8,209 nucleotides of DNA from JBBQKP01 sp038326995 (lineage in GTDB: Bacteria > Planctomycetota > Phycisphaerae > Tepidisphaerales > Tepidisphaeraceae), in the NCBI GenBank assembly GCA_038326995.1, contig JBBQKP010000155.1, positions 1 through 8,209 of the forward strand, read 5' to 3'. Every line of letters starts with the position of its first letter. Positions within the stretch are counted from its first letter, which is position 1. Positions 1 through 5,720 of this stretch are shown here, piece after piece. A program made the position numbers and the translations under genes. The notes beneath the pieces were generated by a model. It did no database searches, was not told the origin of the DNA, and worked only from the letters and a program-made list of their open reading frames with translations.

Positions 1-706
1 AGGCTTTCTGCAAGAAGCCAGCTTACGCCGCATCGTTCGGCTTAATGATTACTCAAGGCACAGAGGGCGAGTTGACCGATCACATCGTGGCAGTTCCGGC
101 ATCCACGCTCCTTCTCTTGCGGTGACTCAAGCTGCATGGGAATCCAGACTGCGTGTCGAAAGGGCCACACCCGTCGCTTACGCTTCCGGCTCGTAATTTT
201 GTATTTGAAGTGCGATTGGGCGCATTCCTCGTTTCGCCGCGGGCGCGAGCCTGCGGACGCTCGCGAGGTCGTAACGCACTGTTAGTTCGAGACGCGCGCG
301 ATAGATGTTGCTTGCGCTTCAGATTTGCGCCCACGACTCGATGCGCTGATGCACGAATGGGACAGGTGATGGCGACATCGATTTCACACTCCAACTCCAA
401 GTCAAAGTGCGCATTTCGAGTGGGCCGGGATGGATGTCGACGGCGTAAGATAAGTGATGACAGGAAGTTGGGCCGAGGGATGAAAGAAAAGGAACGAAGC
501 AAATGGGTGGAAAAAGCGTGCGAAATGGTGGTCAATGGCGGTTAATGGCGGTCAAATCAAGCAAATCGGGGCAAACGCGCGTGAGTGGTGGCTGCGGGTT
601 GCGGCGTCGCGTGCCCTGCTCGTCGCGCGGCATTCCCTCGCACGGCATTGGCATTTCGAACGCGGCTTGACTAGTCTTTGGCCGTCAACCCGGGCCGCTG
701 AATTCA
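1..706. other. Non-genic leader region, no supported gene
   Basis: Open frames exist here on both strands (about 80-535 minus, 153-545 plus, 535-909 plus). Their translations are rich in Arg, Ser and Cys, show no domain or periodicity, and overlap one another, so I treat them as chance frames of GC-rich DNA. Structures seen: a bulged hairpin at 2-19; a 7-bp hairpin with stems 244-250 and 259-265 and an 8-nt loop, flanked by a 5-bp outer pairing (210-214 with 275-279); and a 10-bp triplet repeat at 524-553. None is followed by a T-run, so none is a convincing intrinsic terminator. I see no clear -35/-10 pair in front of the gene that starts at 722. A TTGACT at 667-672 has no matching -10. The region must hold that gene's promoter and may hold an RNA gene I cannot recognise. 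Confidence 0.6.
524..553 (+). repeat. Tandem repeat, 3 x 10 bp
   Basis: Three adjacent 10-bp units, AATGGTGGTC, AATGGCGGTT and AATGGCGGTC, differ only at the sixth and last bases. They lie in the non-coding stretch about 170 bases before the cyclophilin gene. A 10-bp period is close to one helical turn, so each unit presents the same face. Whether a protein binds there is unknown; simple slippage duplication is the default explanation. Confidence 0.75.
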
Positions 707-708
707 TT

Positions 709-713
709 GGAGA
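709..713 (+). promoter_or_regulatory. Ribosome binding site deciding the cyclophilin start
   Basis: GGAGA sits 8 bases before the ATG at 722. An in-frame TTG at 707-709 would extend the protein by five residues, but it runs into this Shine-Dalgarno site, so ATG 722 is the better start. This is the only clear Shine-Dalgarno site among the five genes. Confidence 0.7.
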
Positions 714-721
714 CTTCTTTC

Positions 722-1711
722 ATGATCGAACTCGCCGCTACGATTCTCGCACTCTTTTCCGTATTGATTCCGACCAAGATGTGGTATCAACCCGACGAGC
801 CGATCATCGTCCGCATCGATCACAAAGCTGCGGTCGAGCTGCGCCTCACGGACTTCCTGGGCAGACGTCAGCAGGCGACTGCGGCGGTGATCGTCCAGCC
901 CGGTGGTGAGATCGATTTGCTCAAAACCTTCGCGCCCCTGACCGTCGGAACTTACATTGTCACGGCACTCGACGCCAGCACCAGGGACGCCAGCACCAGG
1001 GACGCCACCACCAGGGATGTCGGCGCTAGGCCGGGCACATCCATCGGTACACCGCTGGTCATGAGCGTCATCGGCGACACGCGCGGCGGGGCCAATCCCT
1101 CCAAACCCATGGTCGTGAACGTCAGGCCCCTTCTCGCTGCGATCATCGAAACACCAAAGGGCAATCTGACCGTCGCGTTTTACTTCGACAAAGCGCCCAA
1201 CACGGTTTTGAACTTCGAACAGCTCGCGATGGGCGGGTTTTACGACGGCATCACGTTTCATCGCGTCGTGCCGGGATTCGTAGTACAAGCGGGCGATCCG
1301 CTGGGCGACGGCACGGGCGGGCCTGGCTATCAGATCGACGCCGAGTTCAACCCGCGTCCGCACATCAAGGGCGTGCTCTCCATGGCGCGACAGGGCGACC
1401 CGATGGAACGGGCCGGCAGCGCACCCAGACCCGAGTTCGCCGATTCCGCATCGAGTCAGTTTTTCATCTGCATTGACTACGCCAAGACGCAGCGGCTCGA
1501 CGGCCGATACACGGCATTCGCACAGGTCGTCGAAGGCATGGACGTGCTGGACAAACTGCAGGAAAATCCCGTCGCCGATGCCGCTACGGGTCGCCCGGTG
1601 AAACCCGATGTTATTTCGCGCGTTCGAATTGTACCCGTGACGCCCGAGTTCAATCCGTATCCAAAGCTTCTCGAAATTCTTTCAACCCCCGCCACAAGGC
1701 CAGCAGAATAA
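722..1711 (+). CDS. Cyclophilin-type peptidyl-prolyl cis-trans isomerase with extra N-terminal domain
   Basis: Predicted to catalyse cis-trans isomerisation of X-Pro bonds during protein folding. Of 329 residues, about 140-305 form the cyclophilin domain. Visible signatures are FHRV with the catalytic Arg (R181), F186 and Q189 of the GFVVQAGDP strand, SQFF (Q246, F248), and LDGRYTAF followed by a GMDVLDKL helix. The Trp that binds cyclosporin in human CypA is replaced by Arg (R258), and CypA His126 by Tyr, as is common in bacterial forms. Residues 1-17 are hydrophobic, but the usual positive charge before them is missing, so export is plausible and not certain. Residues 25-85 look like a beta-sandwich and are joined to the enzyme by a repeat-containing linker (STRDASTRDATTRD). 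The tail ends TRPAE. The gene lies 8 bases before an exported OB-fold-like protein, suggesting an operon and a shared envelope role. The family is certain; location and substrates are not. Confidence 0.93.
   Translation: MIELAATILALFSVLIPTKMWYQPDEPIIVRIDHKAAVELRLTDFLGRRQQATAAVIVQPGGEIDLLKTFAPLTVGTYIVTALDASTRDASTRDATTRDVGARPGTSIGTPLVMSVIGDTRGGANPSKPMVVNVRPLLAAIIETPKGNLTVAFYFDKAPNTVLNFEQLAMGGFYDGITFHRVVPGFVVQAGDPLGDGTGGPGYQIDAEFNPRPHIKGVLSMARQGDPMERAGSAPRPEFADSASSQFFICIDYAKTQRLDGRYTAFAQVVEGMDVLDKLQENPVADAATGRPVKPDVISRVRIVPVTPEFNPYPKLLEILSTPATRPAE
974..1018 (+). repeat. In-frame tandem repeat, 3 x 15 bp
   Basis: Three 15-bp units (974-988, 989-1003, 1004-1018). The first two are identical, GCCAGCACCAGGGAC, and the third has two substitutions. 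They encode A-S-T-R-D twice, then A-T-T-R-D, in the linker between the N-terminal domain and the cyclophilin domain. Near-identity at the DNA level points to recent duplication. Confidence 0.9.
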
Positions 1712-1719
1712 AATTCACC

Positions 1720-2259
1720 ATGAGAAACCTTCGCACAATTGCCCCCAACATTGCCCCTGCCATCGCCCTTCTTGCTCTGCTGTCGCTTCCTGCTTATCTG
1801 GCGTTTGCTAAAGAGCCAGAAGCACCGGCCGCAAATTCCGCGCCCGATAATTCGCAACCAGCAGAGTCTTCGCCCCCATCGACCATCATCAAGGCCGACG
1901 ACCACGACGCGCTTCGTGCGGCCATCGGCAAGGAAATTATCGTCGAAGGAACCATCACCAGCGCCCAGTGGAGCAGGAGCGGGAAGGTGATGAACATCGA
2001 CTTTGAGGGCAGCAAGAAGGCGAAGTTCATGGCGGTGATCTTCGAACGTGATCGCGCAAAGTTTGACGAATCTCTCAAAGGCGATGCCGCGAAAACCCTG
2101 ACCGGTGCGAAGGTGAAACTTAAGGGCAAGCTCGATAAGTACGGCGGGAAATCTGAAACATTTCAGGATTACGCGCAGATCGTACTCAGAGACACAAATC
2201 AGGTCACGGTCGTCCAACTCGCGCCGGCCGCCGGACCGTCCACAAAGCCAGCCGAGTAA
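1720..2259 (+). CDS. Small exported protein with OB-fold-like domain, function unknown
   Basis: A 179-residue protein. Residues 1-30 form a signal peptide: basic start (R2, R5), a long hydrophobic core, and a probable cut after AFA at 28-30. Residues 31-55 are a Pro/Ala/Ser-rich linker. Residues about 56-167 show the alternating pattern of an OB-fold: GKEIIVEGTI, then a strand ending KVMNIDFEG, then KFMAVIF, a helix (112-127), and LTGAKVKLKGKLDKYGG, closing with AQIVLRDTNQVTVV. Such domains occur in secreted nucleic-acid- or ligand-binding proteins, but no ligand can be read from the sequence. The tail is STKPAE. The ATG is 8 bases after the cyclophilin stop and has no Shine-Dalgarno site, so it is probably translated by coupling. 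I recognise no named family; the OB-fold call is by pattern only. Confidence 0.82.
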   Translation: MRNLRTIAPNIAPAIALLALLSLPAYLAFAKEPEAPAANSAPDNSQPAESSPPSTIIKADDHDALRAAIGKEIIVEGTITSAQWSRSGKVMNIDFEGSKKAKFMAVIFERDRAKFDESLKGDAAKTLTGAKVKLKGKLDKYGGKSETFQDYAQIVLRDTNQVTVVQLAPAAGPSTKPAE

Positions 2260-2311
2260 GCCAGCAGAGTAAGACAGCCGAGTAAACCAGCCGAGTAAAC
2301 CAGCCGAGTAA
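2247..2311 (+). repeat. Tandem repeat, 5 x 13 bp, each unit ending in TAA
   Basis: Five 13-bp units, consensus RCCAGCCGAGTAA, at 2247-2259, 2260-2272, 2273-2285, 2286-2298 and 2299-2311. The first unit is the end of the coding sequence (Pro-Ala-Glu-stop) and the other four are downstream. The last two are identical. Because 13 is not a multiple of three, the five TAA triplets fall in frames 1, 2, 3, 1 and 2, closing every forward frame. Confidence 0.93.
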
Positions 2312-2417
2312 GGCGTCGTATAGATGTTACTGAATCAGGTTTCGGCAACATCGGTTGCGAATCGTGATTGGCCTCGCGTGGTTCTGAATCCGCACACATT
2401 CGGTTACAACAACGTCA

Positions 2418-3791
2418 ATGCCGATGAAGTCCAAGACTGAAAAGCCGAAGAAACCCGCCGCCAGTAAAGGCGCCAGTAAAGGCGCCAGTGCAGGCGCCAG
2501 TGAAGGCCAGAAACTTTCCGCCCGAGACGCGGCACTCCTTCGCATCGACACGCTCTCGTTACCTGGCTGGCGTGCGCGTTCGATCAAACGCCCGCCGCGC
2601 GGCAAGCTTCAGGATGTTCGCGACGAAGCACTCGCCGAGACACTTTATGTCGGCGTGATCAAGAACCTTATTCTGCTTCAAAAGCTGATCGAGCATCACT
2701 CGGGAAAGCGCCTGAAGCAGATCGACCCGGCCGTGCAGAAGGTCATCGCGCTGGCGATTTATCAGATCCGATTTCTCACGCGCATTCCGGCACATGCCGC
2801 GGTCGATGAAGCCGTCGAGCAGACGAAGCGGCTCAAGCTCGGGCGGGCTGATGCCTTCGTGAACGCCGTCCTTCGCAAGGCCGCGAGCGACAAGGAATGG
2901 ATGCCCGAATCGACCAACATGATCGAGCAGTGCGAGATCCTTCATTCGCACCCGGCCGAGCTGGTGAAGATGCTCGCGAAGGTCGTCAGGCCTTCAGATC
3001 TGATCGCGGTTTGCCAGCAGCACAACGCCGAGCCGCCGACATTGCTGCGCCTGCGGGCCGAGCTCGACACGAGCGAACTGCTTCGCGGCGGCGTGGAGAT
3101 CGCGCCGCACGAGGTCAAGGGTTTCGCCGTCGTGCGCGGCGCGACGCGTGCCGATTTCGCCGACTGGGCAGACCGCGGCCTCGCACAGGTTCAAGACGCC
3201 GGAACCGCGACACTCGTTAGGCAACTTCCGCTTAAGAACGGGCAATCCGTGCTCGATCGCTGCTGTGGTCACGGCACGAAAACATTGCAGCTTTCAGAAC
3301 GCGTCGGCGTGAAGGGCACTGTGACGGCGATGGATTCGTCGGTCGAGCGCGTCGCTTCGCTGCAGCGCACACTGAAGCGGCGAGAGATTTTGAACGTGAC
3401 GACGCGGATCGAAAGCACGATCGCGGCAGCGGGGATCGAGCCCGAAAGTTTCGACCTTGTTCTGATCGACTCGCCTTGCAGCAACTCGGGCGTGCTCGGG
3501 CGTCGACCCGAGGCGCGGTATCGCCAGACCACGAAGCACCTCGAATCACTCGCACTGGCGCAGCGCGAATTGCTGAACGACAGCGCCCCGGCCGTGTCGG
3601 TCGGTGGACACCTGGCGTACATGACGTGCAGCGTTTGGCCCGAAGAAAACGAGCGCGTGGTGGAGTGGTTCATCCGCAAGCACAAAAACTTCGCGCTGGC
3701 TATGACCGCTTCGCATCAGCTGAAGGCGGCCGAATCTCCACTTCGATATCGCGACGGCGGCTTCCTGGCGGTGTTTAGAAGAGTGGCGTGA
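2418..3791 (+). CDS. rsmB: 16S rRNA (cytosine-C5)-methyltransferase RsmB
   Basis: Predicted to methylate carbon 5 of a cytosine in 16S rRNA (C967 in E. coli numbering) using S-adenosylmethionine. The 457 residues match the family's two-part plan. A NusB-like RNA-binding helical domain spans about 33-160, with IDPAVQKVIALAIYQ and the AHAAVDEAVEQTKR helix. A Rossmann methyltransferase domain spans about 270-457. The SAM loop is D280-RCCGHGTKT, motif IV is D351-SPCS with C354 (the release cysteine), and motif VI is MTCS with C404 (the nucleophile) followed by EENERVVEWF. The SAM loop differs from the usual CAAPGGKT. Residues 11-30 are a low-complexity Lys/Ala/Gly/Ser stretch built from a 12-bp repeat. 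ATG 2418 and ATG 2424 are both possible starts and neither has a Shine-Dalgarno site. The gene is 158 bases after the OB-fold-like gene, so probably separate from it, and it converges on pssA with 37 bases between stops. Confidence 0.93.
   Translation: MPMKSKTEKPKKPAASKGASKGASAGASEGQKLSARDAALLRIDTLSLPGWRARSIKRPPRGKLQDVRDEALAETLYVGVIKNLILLQKLIEHHSGKRLKQIDPAVQKVIALAIYQIRFLTRIPAHAAVDEAVEQTKRLKLGRADAFVNAVLRKAASDKEWMPESTNMIEQCEILHSHPAELVKMLAKVVRPSDLIAVCQQHNAEPPTLLRLRAELDTSELLRGGVEIAPHEVKGFAVVRGATRADFADWADRGLAQVQDAGTATLVRQLPLKNGQSVLDRCCGHGTKTLQLSERVGVKGTVTAMDSSVERVASLQRTLKRREILNVTTRIESTIAAAGIEPESFDLVLIDSPCSNSGVLGRRPEARYRQTTKHLESLALAQRELLNDSAPAVSVGGHLAYMTCSVWPEENERVVEWFIRKHKNFALAMTASHQLKAAESPLRYRDGGFLAVFRRVA
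2457..2504 (+). repeat. In-frame tandem repeat, 4 x 12 bp, in rsmB
   Basis: Four 12-bp units, consensus GGCGCCAGTRAA, at 2457-2468, 2469-2480, 2481-2492 and 2493-2504. They encode Gly-Ala-Ser-(Lys/Ala/Glu), with Ala in place of the first Gly, in the disordered N-terminal extension before the NusB-like domain. The extension is basic and flexible. Confidence 0.9.
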
Positions 3792-3828
3792 AACACGGAA
3801 TGTCTCGCAGGACTGACGATGCCATGAA

Positions 3829-4803
3829 CTATTTCACAATTGCCTGGTCTTCAGCAATCGGCGGCACCAGCACCACGTCGCCCGGCCCTTTCCATTTTTT
3901 CCACACCCACCACACCGGCGCGCTGAACGCAAACACTAAGCCCGCCACCGCGAAAACCAGTCGATGTTCCACCACCAACAGCAGCACGAGCATCAACGCC
4001 AGCAGCAGCTTCGTCAGACTCTTTCTGCCGCTCAGAAACGCATTCACCAAATGCGGGTAAGGCATGTTGCTGACCATTAGCAGCCCGCACGCCAGCATGA
4101 CCAGCGGCAACAAACTCACGACGCCCACGCCCAGCATCGAGTAGTTGTTCATCACGAGCTGCTGATGCGCCATCGCGATCATCGTGACGCAAAGCCCCGC
4201 ACCCGGACTCGGCAGACCTTGAAAACTCTGATGGCTTTGATCGCCGTGCTCGTTCATCACGTTGAACCGCGCGAGTCGAATCGCGGCACACGCGACGTAA
4301 AGCAGAGCGATCGCGAAGACGGCACGTGAGATGAACAATGGAAGGTCTTGTGGGCCGTGATGTTTGAATGAAACCAGCGCGATGAACGCGGGCGCGCAGC
4401 CGAAGCTGATAACGTCGGCGAGTGAGTCGAGCTGGCCGCCGAAGTCGGTGGTGGAACGTGTCATCCGCGCCAGGCGTCCATCAAGGGCATCAAACACCGC
4501 GGCGACAACGATGAGATACGTGGCGATGAGCGTCGAGTTGCGAGCCAGGGCAATCGCCCACGGATCGTCGCCCATGTTTTGCGGCGAGAGTGTGCAGACA
4601 TAGATCGCGGAGAAGCCGCATAGCGCGTTTCCGAGCGTCGCCATGCTGGGCAAAAAATGCACGCCGCGAAGCATAGCACCCCTGCTGCTTTCGCGCAGGC
4701 GAAGTATACGTTCGTATCTCGCAAGGCGGCGCTGCTCCCGCCGATCTCGCCGCCGCTCTTTGGACGATGTTTCATTCGAATTGGGCAAAGGCGCATCAGA
4801 CAT
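3829..4803 (-). CDS. pssA: CDP-diacylglycerol-serine O-phosphatidyltransferase (phosphatidylserine synthase)
   Basis: Predicted to join CDP-diacylglycerol and L-serine into phosphatidylserine at the cytoplasmic membrane. From ATG 4803 the protein has 324 residues. The CDP-alcohol phosphatidyltransferase signature is complete: D105, D108-G109, A112-R113, then eight residues, G122, D126 and D130. A long basic N-terminal stretch (about 12-45, many Arg) precedes the first hydrophobic segment. Several membrane helices follow, including SLLPLVMLACGLLMVSN and two near the C-terminus. The P-S-P-G-A-G motif near 200 and the overall layout fit the membrane-bound (Bacillus-type) PssA and not the E. coli phospholipase-D-like enzyme. 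Related CDP-alcohol transferases (PgsA, Pcs) share the core motif, but the psd neighbour favours PssA. ATG 4803 overlaps psd by 8 bases, so coupled translation is likely. An in-frame GTG at 4815 would add four residues. Confidence 0.92.
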   Translation of the reverse strand: MSDAPLPNSNETSSKERRRDRREQRRLARYERILRLRESSRGAMLRGVHFLPSMATLGNALCGFSAIYVCTLSPQNMGDDPWAIALARNSTLIATYLIVVAAVFDALDGRLARMTRSTTDFGGQLDSLADVISFGCAPAFIALVSFKHHGPQDLPLFISRAVFAIALLYVACAAIRLARFNVMNEHGDQSHQSFQGLPSPGAGLCVTMIAMAHQQLVMNNYSMLGVGVVSLLPLVMLACGLLMVSNMPYPHLVNAFLSGRKSLTKLLLALMLVLLLVVEHRLVFAVAGLVFAFSAPVWWVWKKWKGPGDVVLVPPIAEDQAIVK

Positions 4804-5551
4804 GGGAAGGCTCACTGAGTACGGCGGGCGCTTCTGCCGCGGGCACCAACTGCGATGCGCCGTCGGGTCTCGCGATTACGGTCGGCGAGACGCCCGGCGA
4901 TTTCACCACGCGTGCTATCGCGTCGCCGCCGCGAACGCGCTGACCGACTTTCACCAGGATCTCAGGTTCGAGCCGCTGCGGAATATATAGCTCCGTGCGC
5001 GAGCCGAACTTGATCAACCCGACCCGCTGCCCGCGCGTAACTTTTTCGAACGTCTTTGGCGTGAACACGATTCGCCTGGCGATCAATCCTGCGATCTGCT
5101 TCACAACCGCGATCGGCTGCCTGGATTCATCCTCGAGCACGATCGTGTTGCTCTCATTGTCGCTGCTCGCTTCGTTGTGCTTCAATGCGGAAATGAATTT
5201 TCCCTTTTTGTAAATCGTGCGGGCGACAAACCCATCGCATGGAGCACGATTCACGTGCACATCAAACACGCTCAGGAAAATCCCGATCCTCACACACGGG
5301 CCTCCCAAAAGATCAAACCGCTCGATCGTCTTGATATCCGACACCACGCCGTCCGCCGGGCTTACCCACGCGTTCATGTCGTCGGGCGGCATGCGGTCGG
5401 GGTCGCGGAAGAACCAGAAAAGCCAGAAAAGCACCGGTAAAACCAGCAGTCCCAGCGGCCACCATACCCATGCCAATGTCGCACCCAACGATACGAGCAA
5501 CATCGATCCCAGGAGCATTTCCTTGTAGCCGTGAATTGAGAATCCGAACAT
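4796..5551 (-). CDS. psd: Phosphatidylserine decarboxylase proenzyme
   Basis: Predicted to decarboxylate phosphatidylserine to phosphatidylethanolamine using a pyruvoyl group made by self-cleavage. From ATG 5551 the protein has 251 residues, the size of the short PSD class. Residues 11-48 form one or two membrane segments. Then come FFRDPDR (48-53), SPADG with catalytic D67, LSVFDVHVNR with H99, the DNESNT motif (131-136), IAGLIARRIV, and the cleavage site F182-G183-S184, where Ser becomes the pyruvoyl group. Asp-His-Ser matches the known triad. About 50 residues after S184 form the small subunit with a Pro/Ala-rich tail. LFW-LFW at 41-46 is encoded by two identical 9-bp units (5414-5422, 5423-5431). 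Start choice is uncertain: the frame also offers GTG 5560 and TTG 5587, and AAGG directly abuts ATG 5551. First gene of the psd-pssA operon. Confidence 0.93.
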   Translation of the reverse strand: MFGFSIHGYKEMLLGSMLLVSLGATLAWVWWPLGLLVLPVLFWLFWFFRDPDRMPPDDMNAWVSPADGVVSDIKTIERFDLLGGPCVRIGIFLSVFDVHVNRAPCDGFVARTIYKKGKFISALKHNEASSDNESNTIVLEDESRQPIAVVKQIAGLIARRIVFTPKTFEKVTRGQRVGLIKFGSRTELYIPQRLEPEILVKVGQRVRGGDAIARVVKSPGVSPTVIARPDGASQLVPAAEAPAVLSEPSHV

Positions 5552-5720
5552 CCTTATCACGCTACGACAACGCCCGGTCGATGGCAACGATAATCCGCCG
5601 CGATCTGACCTTATGAAAACTTACACCACCGCCGGTGAGCCGCCGCTGAAAACATGCGCCGACCTTTCGTTTTATTCGCCCGCTACTTTCATCTCCAGCT
5701 CCTGAGTATCATTAGCAGGC
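5552..5720. promoter_or_regulatory. Divergent intergenic region between psd and the 746-residue gene
   Basis: These 169 bases separate two genes transcribed away from each other, so both promoters should lie here or in the first codons. A TATCAT at 5707-5712 resembles a -10 box for the + strand gene. It has no good -35, and it would give a nearly leaderless transcript, as the ATG is at 5721. On the minus strand I find no convincing pair. The assignment rests on gene geometry and not on recognised motifs. Confidence 0.4.

Noticed and set aside
1..40. Similarity of CCAGCTTACGCCGC near the start to CCAGCTGTTTACGCCGCC near 7981
   Set aside because: Only short shared words with a gap; too little to call a direct repeat bounding the region.
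80..545. Overlapping open frames on both strands (80-535 minus, 153-545 plus) as small genes
   Set aside because: Arg/Ser/Cys-rich translations with no domain, no ribosome binding site and mutual overlap; typical chance frames in GC-rich DNA.
667..695. Sigma-70 promoter using TTGACT at 667
   Set aside because: The bases 17 away read CCGGGC, with no -10 resemblance.
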